Shown piece after piece: positions 8,602 through 16,702 of a stretch of 64,000 nt of DNA. Source of the DNA: Bacillota bacterium (lineage in GTDB: Bacteria > Bacillota > Sulfobacillia > Sulfobacillales > Sulfobacillaceae). The DNA lies in NCBI GenBank assembly GCA_023511625.1, contig JAIMBD010000001.1, positions 248,001 to 312,000 of the forward strand, in the 5' to 3' direction. The notes beneath the pieces were generated by a model. It saw nothing but the letters and a program-made list of their open reading frames with translations, was not told where the DNA came from and did not search any database. The position numbers were made by a program, and so were the translations under genes. Each line of letters begins with the position of its first letter. The stretch's first letter is position 1.

Positions 8602-8681
8602 CCGGCGCTTGGTACGGTGGAGGCGAAGGCGGCGCCGGAGCGGCGAAAGAGGCGAGGCGCCGCGGGAGAGGAGGAGCCGGC

Positions 8682-9377
8682 GTGCCGGTGATCGTGGCCG
8701 CCGAACCGGCCCGGGCAATGGCGTGGCGCGCGTGGATGGAGCCGGGGGAAGAGGTCCGGCCGGCGCACACCTTAAACCAATTGCTGGCGCTCCTGAGCCG
8801 CGCCCAGGGCGGCCAAACCGAGGTGTGGCTCGATCCGGCGTGGGTGGAGCCTGGGTGGTGGCCGGGCATCTTGGCGCTGGCGGCCATCGTGGCCGTGCCC
8901 ATCTGGGTGGCCGTGGAAACCGCCCGGGGTTGGGAATGGTGGGAGATGCGGCGCGACGAGCCGGAGCGTTACCGCCCCGCCCCGTCGGGGGGGTGCGTGG
9001 AGCGGGTGCCAGGACAACCGCTGAGGCATCGGGGCCAGCCGTTGGCGCTGTCGCCCCGCTTGACGGCACTCTTGGAAGTTTTGTCGCAAGGGCAACCGGG
9101 GCACGCCTGGACCCTTCCCGCGATCAACCAGGCCTTGGCCGCCCGAGGGTTGCCGCCCCTGTCTCGTCAGGCGTTAAAAGTGCACATCCATGCCTTGCGC
9201 GACCGTCTCGGCCCCGAGCACCTCAAAACGCTGCCGCGCTACGGGTACCAGTGGCAACCCTGCGGGGACAGGCGAGAGGGCGCGCCGGGAGGTCCAGCGG
9301 TCGAATGCGGGGCCGTGGGCGGGGGGCGGGCGACGTGCGGTCCTAGCCCGCCACGCTCTGGCGTGTTGCGGAGGTAA
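8682..9377 (+). CDS. OmpR/PhoB-family regulator with degenerate receiver domain
   Basis: The C-terminal half (residues about 112-195) is a winged-helix DNA-binding domain of the OmpR type: LALSPRLTALLEVL, then SRQALKVHIHALRDRLGPEHLKTLPRYGYQW matches the recognition helix and the GY hairpin. The first 100 residues show an alternating strand/helix pattern like a receiver (VIVAAEP, EVWLDPAW, PIWVAVET, YRPAP). The strand-3 aspartate and the strand-4 threonine are present, but the N-terminal acidic pair is reduced to one Glu and the conserved Lys is Arg. It is probably a pseudo-receiver that does not use normal phosphorylation. GTG 8682 follows GAGAGGAGGAG. It lies between two PHS-type transporters, so it may control one or both; no histidine kinase is nearby. 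Confidence 0.82.
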   Translation: MPVIVAAEPARAMAWRAWMEPGEEVRPAHTLNQLLALLSRAQGGQTEVWLDPAWVEPGWWPGILALAAIVAVPIWVAVETARGWEWWEMRRDEPERYRPAPSGGCVERVPGQPLRHRGQPLALSPRLTALLEVLSQGQPGHAWTLPAINQALAARGLPPLSRQALKVHIHALRDRLGPEHLKTLPRYGYQWQPCGDRREGAPGGPAVECGAVGGGRATCGPSPPRSGVLRR

Positions 9378-9459
9378 CGGCTGCGGCGGCTGGTCGCCGC
9401 GCGGTGGTGACTGGGAACGGTTGGAGGGCGGAGCGATACGGGAGGAGGTACTCGACAGT

Positions 9460-10872
9460 ATGGAAATGGCCGAGCCGAGGCCAGGCATCCGCGATGAGGT
9501 GCTCAGGCCGCTGGAAGAGGCAGGGTTGAAGGGGTTTCACTGGCGCACGTGGCTTACGGCCGGGATGGGGTTCTTCACCGACGCCTACGACCTCTTCATC
9601 ATCGGCGTGGTGACGACGCTGTTGGTGCCGCTTTGGCACTTGACGACGCTGGAGTTGATGTTGCTCAACAGCTCGGCCCTAGCCGCCTCGGTATTGGGAG
9701 CGCTCATCTTCGGGCGGTTGATGGACCGCTGGGGGCGCAAGGCCGTATACGGCATCGAGGCGCTGTTGTTGACGGTCGGGGCGCTCCTTTCGGCCTTCTC
9801 GGTCAACTTCTGGATGTTGTTCGCGCTGAGGTTCCTCGTGGGGATGGGAGTCGGCGGGGATTACCCCATGAGTGGGGTGATCATGAGCGAGTACTCCAAC
9901 CGCAAGCGCCGCGGGTTTTTGGTCAATGCCGTCTTTGCCATGCAGGGGTTTGGCCTCCTCATCGGTCCCTTGGTAGCCTACCTCCTGCTTCAGACCGGCG
10001 TGCCGACGCAGTCGGCGTGGCGGATCATGTTGGGGCTCGGCGCCGTGCCGGCGGCCGTGGTGATCTACCTGCGGCGGCGGATCGCGGAGACGCCGCACTT
10101 TGCGGCAGGAGTGCAGGGAGACGTCAAGGCGGCCGCGGAGACGGTCTCGCGCCTGACCGGGACGGCGGTGGCGGTAGAGGGCAAGGCGCCCGCGCTGCCC
10201 CAAGACGCGGGCCTGCTCTGGCGCCGTTACCTCGGCACCTTGTTGGGCACGGCCCTGTGCTGGATGCTCCTCGACATGGCCTTTTACGGCAACAGCGTCT
10301 CCTCGGGACTGATCCTCAAGGCGTTGGAACCGCATGGTACACTGGCCGGCAACACCTTGACCTCGCTCTTGATTTTCCTCGTGGCGGCGGCACCGGGGTA
10401 TTGGGTCTCGGCCCTGACCATTGACCGCCTCGGGCGGCGGCGCATCCAGGTGTTGGGGTTTTCGGTCATGGCCTTGGCCTACGCCGCGCTGTGGCTCATC
10501 CCCGGCATCGCCGAGCGGCCGGAGGAATTCCTCCTGGTCTACGCCGTGAGCTACTTCTTCATCGAATTCGGGCCCAACAGCACCACCTTTGTCTACCCGT
10601 CGGAGGTGTTTCCGGTCACTGTGCGGGGGATTGGGTTCGGCGTGTCGGCCTCGGCCGGCAAGGCCGGTGCAGCCGTGGCCACGTTTCTCTTCCCCCTCCT
10701 GCTCTTGCACCTTAAGCTGTCTGGCACCATGGGGCTTTTGGCCGGGATCTCGGCCTTGGGGGCCCTTCTGACGCTTGGGCTCTTGCCAGAACCGAAGGGA
10801 CAGACGCTACGCGAAGCGTCGGGGGAGGACCGGTTGGAGACCGAGGCGCCGATGCAGGCGATCTCCGGCTGA
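9460..10872 (+). CDS. MFS transporter of the phosphate:proton symporter type
   Basis: A 470-residue transporter closely related to the MFS half of the GGDEF fusion two genes upstream but without added domains. ATG 9460 follows GGGAGGAGGT. Shared PHS signatures are GMGVGGDYPMSG, DMAFYGNSV, FGPNSTTFVYPSEVFP and the tail LPEPKGQTL. Both proteins keep GMGFFTDAYDLF or its equivalent in helix 1. The likely substrate is inorganic phosphate or a phosphate-like anion in symport with protons, by family; other small anions are possible. It is the last gene of the surE-to-MFS cluster and ends at a strong inverted repeat. Confidence 0.88.
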   Translation: MEMAEPRPGIRDEVLRPLEEAGLKGFHWRTWLTAGMGFFTDAYDLFIIGVVTTLLVPLWHLTTLELMLLNSSALAASVLGALIFGRLMDRWGRKAVYGIEALLLTVGALLSAFSVNFWMLFALRFLVGMGVGGDYPMSGVIMSEYSNRKRRGFLVNAVFAMQGFGLLIGPLVAYLLLQTGVPTQSAWRIMLGLGAVPAAVVIYLRRRIAETPHFAAGVQGDVKAAAETVSRLTGTAVAVEGKAPALPQDAGLLWRRYLGTLLGTALCWMLLDMAFYGNSVSSGLILKALEPHGTLAGNTLTSLLIFLVAAAPGYWVSALTIDRLGRRRIQVLGFSVMALAYAALWLIPGIAERPEEFLLVYAVSYFFIEFGPNSTTFVYPSEVFPVTVRGIGFGVSASAGKAGAAVATFLFPLLLLHLKLSGTMGLLAGISALGALLTLGLLPEPKGQTLREASGEDRLETEAPMQAISG

Positions 10873-10892
10873 TTCCGGCTGACAAGGAAGGC

Positions 10893-10923
10893 GAGGCCTC
10901 GGGGCGGATGACCCTGAGGCCTC
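10893..10923. terminator. inverted repeat between convergent genes
   Basis: GAGGCCTC (10893-10900) is repeated as its own complement at 10916-10923, with an adjoining GGG/CCC extension. It lies between the MFS stop (10872) and the acyl-CoA synthetase stop (10954), where a bidirectional terminator is expected. There is no T-run directly after the stem on the plus strand. Confidence 0.5.
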
Positions 10924-10953
10924 TGTGCGCGTTTTGGGAGGGGGGAGGGGCCG

Positions 10954-12582
10954 TCAGACGTCGGCATCGAGGTGTTGCCGAAGGGCCGCCCGCGCCAGCT
11001 TGCCGGTGGGGGTGCGCGGTAACCGTTCGAGCCGGACCAGCCGTTCGGGCCATTTGTAGCGAGCGACGCCCTCGGTGGCGAGATAGGCCTGGATGGCGTC
11101 TAAGGTGAGCGCCGGGGACCCCTCGTAGACCATGACTGCCCGCTCCCCGAGGCGGGGGTCGGGTTCCGGCAGCACAGCCACCGCTTCCACGCCCGGAAGA
11201 GCCGCCAAGACGGCTTCGAGCTCCAACGCGCTGACCTTCATTCCCCCGCGGTTGATCACCGCTTTGGCACGGCCTAGGAACGTCACCCGCCCATCGCGGC
11301 GCAAGGCTGCGAGGTCGCCGGTGCGAAACCAGGCCTGCCCTCCATGGAACACGTAGCTTTGGTCGGTGGCTTCGGGGTTGCGGTAGTAGCCGAAAAAGAG
11401 GGAGGGACCGCGAAACAAGAGCTCGCCTTTGGCCTCGGCGGCCGTCGCGACGGCGCCGTCGCGGGTGAGGACGGCTACCTCCGAGCCCCGAGGAGGCCGT
11501 CCGATGGAGCTCCAGGCCGCTATGCCCTGCTCTTCCGGCCGGGTGTAGGTCCCGGCTCCGAGCTCGGACATCCCCCACTGCACCACCACGCCGGCCCCGA
11601 AGGCGCGGTGGGCCGCCGCCGCCAGCGCCGGGGCAAGCCATTGGCCGGCGATGCGCAGCTCGCGCAGGCGAAGGCCCCGGGCCAAGGTCGCTTCGGCTCC
11701 GACTGCTGCCACGAGGTCCCAGAGCTGGGTGGGGACGGCGAGGGCCACCGTGACTCCAAAGCGCCGGGCGCAGGCCAAAAACGTGCGGGCGTCGAAACGT
11801 TCCAGGGCCACCTGGGTGGCTCCGGTCCACCACGACAGGTGCAGCGCCAAGATGCCGAAAAGGTGCGTAAAAGGGCTGGCCGAACAGATGACGTCAGCGG
11901 CGCCGATGCCGGCGTCTTCGGCCACCCATCCGGCGTTGGAGACCAGGGTGTCGTGGGTGTGCAGGCAGGCCTTCGGGGCCGTGGAATCGGTGCCCGAGGT
12001 AAAAAAGAGGGCCAGCGGCGCGTCGGGGTCCACGCCGGGAATGGTACCAGGCGGGGACGACGGGCGGATCCATTGCCCCCAGGAAGAAGCCTTGGGGTGG
12101 CGGGGGTGGGGCCCTCCCGTGACCAGGGCCAAGGCCAATTCCGGCAGTTTTGGCCAGACCTCCACCAGGTTTTGCCACGGTGCCCCGCCCTTCCACCGAG
12201 CCGGCAACACCACTGCCCGGGCACTTACCGCCGAAAGGAGCGCTTCCAGTTCGCGGGGGCCGTAGGGGAGGTGCAGGGTGGCCGTCACGGCCCCGATACG
12301 AGCCAGCGCCAGGTGAGCGATGGCAAACTCGCGACCGTTGGGGAGGTAAAGGCCGACCACCTCCCCCGGCCCGATCCCTGCGCCCAAGAGGCGACCGGCC
12401 AAGGCCTCGGCCGCTTCGGCCAAGGCCGACCACGTCAAGGCCCCCCGGCGGTCGATGAGGGCCGGGAGTGCGGGACGGGTTTTTGCGGTGGACCAAAACA
12501 CGTCCCACAGGGTACGACCCCGAAGGCGCGCCGAATCGCCCGCGGCGGTGTCCGGGCGCCGGTAGTCGGCTCGGGCGATCAT
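10954..12582 (-). CDS. acyl-CoA synthetase / AMP-binding enzyme
   Basis: A 542-residue class I adenylate-forming enzyme that would activate a carboxylic acid as acyl-AMP and transfer it to CoA. The P-loop LFFTSGTDSTAPKACLHTH replaces the usual TSGTTGxPK with an alanine before PK. Later motifs are QWGMSELGAGTYT (A5), FRTGDLAALRRDGR (A7), GRAKAVINRGGMKVSALELE (A8 hinge) and PTGKLAR with the catalytic lysine (A10). Length and domain order are complete. ATG 12582 follows GGGAGGAGA on the minus strand. Substrate specificity cannot be told; no beta-oxidation or polyketide gene is adjacent, and it appears to be a single-gene unit. Confidence 0.9.
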   Translation of the reverse strand: MIARADYRRPDTAAGDSARLRGRTLWDVFWSTAKTRPALPALIDRRGALTWSALAEAAEALAGRLLGAGIGPGEVVGLYLPNGREFAIAHLALARIGAVTATLHLPYGPRELEALLSAVSARAVVLPARWKGGAPWQNLVEVWPKLPELALALVTGGPHPRHPKASSWGQWIRPSSPPGTIPGVDPDAPLALFFTSGTDSTAPKACLHTHDTLVSNAGWVAEDAGIGAADVICSASPFTHLFGILALHLSWWTGATQVALERFDARTFLACARRFGVTVALAVPTQLWDLVAAVGAEATLARGLRLRELRIAGQWLAPALAAAAHRAFGAGVVVQWGMSELGAGTYTRPEEQGIAAWSSIGRPPRGSEVAVLTRDGAVATAAEAKGELLFRGPSLFFGYYRNPEATDQSYVFHGGQAWFRTGDLAALRRDGRVTFLGRAKAVINRGGMKVSALELEAVLAALPGVEAVAVLPEPDPRLGERAVMVYEGSPALTLDAIQAYLATEGVARYKWPERLVRLERLPRTPTGKLARAALRQHLDADV

Positions 12583-12847
12583 GGGGGGGTCTCCTCCCGT
12601 ACTTTGGCTGCGGGCGCTCCGGTGCGCCCCCGGGGCCCAACCGGCTCGATCCCTTGGGATTGGCAGCTGTACGCATTTTAGGCAATGGCGGCTGTGTCCA
12701 CAAGCCGGGGGGATTTAGGCCGGAGCCGGTTGGTGTATGATGAGCAACAAAGAGGGTGTCGGCCGGCGCCTTTTGGGGGCCGGTTCGCCTCGGCGAACGG
12801 GGCCCACCGGGCGCCTTCGGGATACCGTGCAGTGAAGGAGAGTGGCC

Positions 12848-13177
12848 ATGGCGCTTCATCTCAGCCTTTCGCCCAAGGCCTTCGAGGCGTTAGAACGCCT
12901 CGGGCGCGCACATCCTGGGCAGGACCTGCACCTTGCAGTGGTCCCGGAGTGCGCGTGCGGCAAAATGGCATTTACGTGGACGTGGGAGCCGCGCGCGGAC
13001 AGCCCGGCCTTGGCGTTGGAGGTGGCGGGCGTGCGGATTGTCGCCGACCCCGCCCAAGCCGATCAGATCGACGGGGCCGATGTGGACTACGAGGACGCCT
13101 TGATGACCAAGCGCTTTGTGGTCCACCACCCGCGGGTTATCACCGAGTGTCAGGGCCCCCGCATCGGAGGCGACTAG
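12848..13177 (+). CDS. HesB/IscA-like small protein
   Basis: A 109-residue protein with the pattern of the Fe-S biosynthesis (HesB/IscA) fold: a first helix after LSLSPKAFEALERL, a central strand series, then VRIVADPAQADQIDGADVDYEDALMTKRFVVHHP, which resembles the DxxSxxxLxGxxIDY...GFxIxNP block of the family. The classical three Cys are not conserved: cysteines are C35 and C37 (ECACGK) near the N-terminus and one in TECQG at the end. It is more like the degenerate YneR/HesB relatives of Firmicutes than true IscA, so cluster delivery is not assured. ATG 12848 follows GAAGGAG by seven bases. Confidence 0.75.
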   Translation: MALHLSLSPKAFEALERLGRAHPGQDLHLAVVPECACGKMAFTWTWEPRADSPALALEVAGVRIVADPAQADQIDGADVDYEDALMTKRFVVHHPRVITECQGPRIGGD

Positions 13178-13178
13178 G

Positions 13179-13370
13179 GTGATCTGGTGGGGCTGGATCT
13201 CGGGCCTGGCTGCCGTGGCAGTGGGGATCTGGCTGTGGCGGTACCCGAGCCGCTACGGCCGAGGCATGGTGCAGGCCATCAGCCTGGTGATCATCCTCGG
13301 CGGCGTCTACGTGATTTGGGCCAGCCACATCATGGCAGGGCACGCGGTGTTGACCCATGCCCTGTTCTGA
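13179..13370 (+). CDS. small two-helix membrane protein
   Basis: A 63-residue protein with two transmembrane helices (WISGLAAVAVGIWLW and MVQAISLVIILGGVYVIWA) joined by a short basic loop RYPSRYGRG. GTG 13179 begins directly after the HesB-like gene stop (TAG 13175-13177), with GGAGG eight bases upstream, so the two genes are translationally linked. No family is recognised. The association with a possible Fe-S protein is the only functional hint. Confidence 0.75.
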   Translation: MIWWGWISGLAAVAVGIWLWRYPSRYGRGMVQAISLVIILGGVYVIWASHIMAGHAVLTHALF

Positions 13371-13377
13371 AGCAGTC

Positions 13378-13400
13378 GGCGGGCAGCTCGACTGCCCGCC
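13378..13400. terminator. hairpin between convergent genes
   Basis: A perfect nine-base stem GGCGGGCAG/CTGCCCGCC with a CTCGA loop lies eight bases after the stop of the small membrane protein and seven before the stop of the convergent gene. It is a likely bidirectional terminator, though without a clear T-run. Confidence 0.65.
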
Positions 13401-13406
13401 GCGCCT

Positions 13407-13652
13407 TCAGTCGGCCGCGAACTCGCCGTGGCCTACGGCCTGGATGAAGAGCTGGGCAAGGCGGCGCCGTTCGTCGGGACCGGCTTGCTGAAAGGCGCTC
13501 CAGGCCCAACGGGCGGCAGGGTCGTGGGGCGGATCGCCGCCTGCGGCCTCGCCTAAGGCCACAAGCTCGTCGTCCAGGCCGCGGCCCTGGCCTTCCGCCA
13601 GGCGTCGGCGGGTCCACGCCCACAACTCTTCTAACGTATGCGGCTCGGCCAT
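13407..13652 (-). CDS. small acidic protein of unknown function
   Basis: An 81-residue soluble protein with a mainly helical character (TLEELWAWTRRRLAEGQGRGLDDELVALGEAAGG). ATG 13652 is preceded on the minus strand by GGAGGT with ideal spacing, the strongest reason to call it. It begins 17 bases after the end of the transglutaminase-like gene and is probably its operon partner. No family is recognised. Confidence 0.7.
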   Translation of the reverse strand: MAEPHTLEELWAWTRRRLAEGQGRGLDDELVALGEAAGGDPPHDPAARWAWSAFQQAGPDERRRLAQLFIQAVGHGEFAAD

Positions 13653-13669
13653 TGCACTCACCTCCGCCC

Positions 13670-14788
13670 TTAATATGGGCCCGCCACTTGGGTCCCATTC
13701 CCGGGCGGCAGCGCCGTCCACGTGCTCCACCACGGGGCCCAAGCGGCCCAAGCCGCGCGCAGGGGCAAGGTCAGGTGCGGAAAGATGGGCGGTGGCCCCG
13801 GGATCGGGGCCGGGGAAGCGGTCGGCGGCGGGAAGTGGTAGTGCAAGCCGATGGCCACGTCGGCGGCACCCGGCTGGTCGGGCGGGTTGCGCCACTGGAC
13901 GGTGGTGTCGGCCCCCAAGCCGACGTACAGCGGGATGTGCCAGGCGTCGTCCAGGGCCGCGAAATAGCCGTACGCCCCCCAGGTGGGGTCGGCTGGCACC
14001 CATCCGGTGCCGGGGAGATAGAATTCGTCCCACTGGTGAAATCCTCCCGCCCCGGCTCCGTTGTTGGTGACATACCCCGACACGATGCGCGCAGGGATGC
14101 CGTCGGTGCGCAACATGGCGGCATACAATTCGGCGATGTCGCTGCAGACCCCCGTGCCTGCGGCCAACGTGGCCAAGGCGCCCCCTGAGGGCACGAGGCG
14201 GTAGTTGTAGCGGATGTGGGTCACCACCCAGTTGAACAGCGCTCGCGCCCGTGCGGCGGGGGCCATCGGGGCAGGGGTCAGCCGCCGGTCGAGCGCCACG
14301 ATCTGCGGGGCACCGGTGTTGACGCCCTCGGCGGCTTCCAAGCTCGGGCTGGTGTAGAAGCGGTACAGGGCGGCGGCCCGGTCGTAAGCGGCCGAGGCAT
14401 CCGGCAACCGGTAGCGGACGGGAGCCGTCTTGGCCGCGAAGGTCAGGGTGACGGTTTCGGTCTGCCCCGGCTGGAGCACCGGCCAGCGGTACACCGCTAT
14501 CCAATTGCCGTAGGCGTCGCGGCGAAGCCGCGTCCACGGGGGATTCGCCGTGAGCACGGTAAGGCTCGCATCGACGCCCTTCGGGGGCAGTACCGTCACC
14601 TGGGCGCTGACATCGAAGGCCGGGGCCCGGCCTCGGTTGGTAAAGGTCACGGTTTTGGTGAACCGGTCGACCACCGGAGAGGGGGTGGCGGCTAACGTTG
14701 CGGCCGGCGTGGGGGCTGGCGCACCCACGGGCCCGAGGTGAAACCAGGCCAAGAATGCCGCCAACCACGACTTCCACCACGCCATCAT
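13670..14788 (-). CDS. secreted or membrane-anchored transglutaminase-like protein
   Basis: About 372 residues. A short N-terminal basic and hydrophobic segment (WWKSWLAAFLAWFHLG) looks like a signal or anchor. A beta-rich domain follows, with TVTFTNRGRAPAFDVSAQVTVLPP typical of bacterial transglutaminase N-terminal regions. The core has the catalytic triad pattern: GVCSDIAELYAAMLR (Cys), GFHQWDEFYLPGTGW (His) and PADPTW (Asp). The C-terminus is proline-rich. It would act as a protease or crosslinking enzyme at the cell surface, by family. The start is ambiguous: ATG 14788 has GGAGGAG eleven bases upstream; GTG 14821 would add eleven residues. Confidence 0.85.
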   Translation of the reverse strand: MMAWWKSWLAAFLAWFHLGPVGAPAPTPAATLAATPSPVVDRFTKTVTFTNRGRAPAFDVSAQVTVLPPKGVDASLTVLTANPPWTRLRRDAYGNWIAVYRWPVLQPGQTETVTLTFAAKTAPVRYRLPDASAAYDRAAALYRFYTSPSLEAAEGVNTGAPQIVALDRRLTPAPMAPAARARALFNWVVTHIRYNYRLVPSGGALATLAAGTGVCSDIAELYAAMLRTDGIPARIVSGYVTNNGAGAGGFHQWDEFYLPGTGWVPADPTWGAYGYFAALDDAWHIPLYVGLGADTTVQWRNPPDQPGAADVAIGLHYHFPPPTASPAPIPGPPPIFPHLTLPLRAAWAAWAPWWSTWTALPPGNGTQVAGPY

Positions 14789-14852
14789 CGCCGCGAGGGC
14801 TCCTCCGGGGCCCAAGAACACCGCCTTCGCCGATCCTTCCCATTGCGCTGCC

Positions 14853-15368
14853 TCACCGGATCTTTTCCACCTCCGCGCGGATATCCTCCAGCTTGATATA
14901 GCGGTCGCAGGCGTTTTCGAGTTCGGAGGAGATCATGCCTCGGGTGCCGACGCCGACGATCTCCTTGCCCTTGGACCGAAGAAGCTCGACGGCTCGCTCG
15001 AAGTCGCCGTCGCCGCTCATGAGGATGGCGATGTCGTAGCGACTGGCAGTGTTGAACATGTCGATGACGATCTCGATGTCGAGGTTGGCGCGCCGGACAA
15101 CGGTGTTGGTGTTCTGGTCTAATGTTTCCTTGATGGTCTTTTCGCGAATGGTGAAGCCAAGGTGGCGCAGCGCGGTCAGGAAATCCCGCTGGCTCGTGTC
15201 GGGCGGCACCTGCACGCCGGTGTAGTAAAAGGCGTTGTAGATCTCCTTGCCTCGGGTAAAGTACTCGATGACGCGGGCAAAGTCGAGGTGCCAGCCCAAG
15301 ATGCGTTGGGCGTAAAACATGTTGGCGCCGTCCACGAAGATGGCGACGCGTTCGGGCCTGCAGTCCAC
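14853..15368 (-). CDS. NYN-domain (LabA/DUF88) putative RNase
   Basis: A 171-residue PIN-like NYN-domain protein. FVDGANMFY holds the first catalytic aspartate and asparagine. DIEIVIDMFNTAS, LMSGDGDFERAVELLRSKG and SSELENACDRYIKLE give the remaining acidic residues and the core strands of the family. Such proteins are metal-dependent nucleases or regulatory proteins acting on RNA. GTG 15368 follows AGGGGGTG closely. It is divergent from the lipoprotein gene at 15633. It is complete and unfused, unlike many LabA proteins that carry a C-terminal OST-HTH/LOTUS domain. Confidence 0.9.
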   Translation of the reverse strand: MDCRPERVAIFVDGANMFYAQRILGWHLDFARVIEYFTRGKEIYNAFYYTGVQVPPDTSQRDFLTALRHLGFTIREKTIKETLDQNTNTVVRRANLDIEIVIDMFNTASRYDIAILMSGDGDFERAVELLRSKGKEIVGVGTRGMISSELENACDRYIKLEDIRAEVEKIR

Positions 15369-15463
15369 GGTGCACCCCCTACACCAAGACGATCGCCCCC
15401 ACGATGGGCGACGCGAAGACCACGGGCAAGAGTCGGCTCGGCTGGGCTAGGCGTCTTCTCCCA

Positions 15464-15469
15464 ATTGTA
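15464..15469 (-). promoter_or_regulatory. possible -10 element for the NYN gene
   Basis: TACAAT on the minus strand, about 95 bases upstream of the NYN start, in an otherwise GC-rich divergent region. No good -35 was found at the matching distance. Confidence 0.3.
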
Positions 15470-15475
15470 CCTGAT

Positions 15476-15492
15476 CCCGCGGACGCCGCGGG
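15476..15492. repeat. palindrome between divergent promoters
   Basis: A perfect seven-base inverted repeat CCCGCGG/CCGCGGG with a three-base ACG spacer sits between the -10 elements of two divergent genes. It could be an operator or a hairpin that insulates the two units. Confidence 0.4.
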
Positions 15493-15527
15493 AATTTCTC
15501 CGCCCCCCAATCGGGCTCCCGGGACCA

Positions 15528-15536
15528 TGATATGAT
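15528..15536 (+). promoter_or_regulatory. extended -10 promoter of the lipoprotein gene
   Basis: TGATATGAT fits the extended -10 pattern TGnTATAAT with one mismatch. It lies about 97 bases upstream of the TTG start at 15633. No convincing -35 is present, which is usual for extended -10 promoters. Confidence 0.5.
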
Positions 15537-15632
15537 GGAGGCGCAAAAACCGAACGAATAGGCCTTGAGGGCAGCCCACGGTGGACGTCCGCACGAGAGG
15601 AGGGGGCCCCGACGCCTTTAAGGCGACACCAA

Positions 15633-16697
15633 TTGCGAACGACCGCAGTGGCGGCCTTGACGCTGGCCGCCGCAGGGTGCGGAGGCCCCGGCCCTGCGGC
15701 CGGGCCGACGCCGAGCGCCGCGCCCCAGCACCTCGTCGAGCCCGTGCTGCGCGCCGTCTCCAACTGGCCGGGCGTGGATGAGACCTTTACCGAAACGGTG
15801 GCACTCGAGGGTCACCCGGCCCAGCACTACACGGTCCACTTGGTCGAGGTGCCCGGGCGCTTTCGACTGACGGTGGCGGCGCCGGGGGCTTCGGCCATCA
15901 CGGCTCAGGGAGACGGCCACGAGGTGGTCTGGCAGTCTGGGGCCAGCGGCCTTACCGTGGCGTTGCCGGCCTTGGCGCCCTCTCCCGACGGCTTTCGCTG
16001 GCTCGGCCTTGCACTCCAAGGCGCGCTCAGAAGCGCGTCGGGCATGACGGCCACGGCCTTGGGGACGGAAGGGGTCACGCTGCGGTGGACCGGCGCGTTG
16101 CCGGGCGCAGGCACGGCGCGATGCCGGCTGACCTTTGACGTCGCCCGGGGGGCGCCGGTGACATTTTCGGCCCGCTTTGCCGGGGGTCGCGTCGAGGACG
16201 AGGTCACGGCGTTTCACACGGTCCGCGCGCTGGCGCTGGCCCCGTTCCCTGGCGGCCCCACGCGGCCGTTGGACGTGGCGCCGGCCCAAGGGACGACCCT
16301 TTTAGGGGTGGCGGCGGCGGCAGTGCACTTTCCCGCCTTCTTGCCGCCACCGTCGGCGGGATTGACTCTGAGCCACGTCGACGTCCCGGCGGGCTCGACG
16401 CCGGCGGTGTTGCTCTTGACCTACACGGCCCCCGACGGCTCCCAGATCTTGGTCAGCGAGGGGCACGGAGCCGTACCGACGCCGCCTGGCGCCGTCGCCA
16501 CGACCGTGACCGAAAACGGCTGGGCAGTGCAGGAGGCGCTTTTGCCCCGAGGGGAGGCATGGCAGGCCTTCTCGGTAGGGAACACCTGGGTCGAGGCGGT
16601 GGGGCCGGCGGATTGGGTCGAGCGGTCTGTGGCCGACTGGCTTTTGGCTTGGGGTCCGGGACCGGCAGCGAGCGGTGGTGCGGCGCCTTCGGCCTGA
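15633..16697 (+). CDS. lipoprotein with LolA-like and DUF4367-like regions
   Basis: A 354-residue secreted lipoprotein. The N-terminal TAVAALTLAAAGCGG has a lipobox with Cys near residue 16. Residues about 35-200 resemble the LolA/RseB-like fold of Firmicutes sporulation lipoproteins (YdcC, GerS): VDETFTETVALEGHP, then repeated strands and DVARGAPVTFSARF. The C-terminal region (about 225-340) with LLLTYTAPDGSQILVSEG and ERSVADWLLAW looks like DUF4367. It may therefore help lipid-related or cortex processes in sporulation, by analogy only. The start is uncertain: TTG 15633 has no close ribosome site, while GAGAGGAGGGGG lies about 29 bases upstream. Confidence 0.75.
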   Translation: MRTTAVAALTLAAAGCGGPGPAAGPTPSAAPQHLVEPVLRAVSNWPGVDETFTETVALEGHPAQHYTVHLVEVPGRFRLTVAAPGASAITAQGDGHEVVWQSGASGLTVALPALAPSPDGFRWLGLALQGALRSASGMTATALGTEGVTLRWTGALPGAGTARCRLTFDVARGAPVTFSARFAGGRVEDEVTAFHTVRALALAPFPGGPTRPLDVAPAQGTTLLGVAAAAVHFPAFLPPPSAGLTLSHVDVPAGSTPAVLLLTYTAPDGSQILVSEGHGAVPTPPGAVATTVTENGWAVQEALLPRGEAWQAFSVGNTWVEAVGPADWVERSVADWLLAWGPGPAASGGAAPSA

Positions 16698-16702
16698 AGG
16701 CC

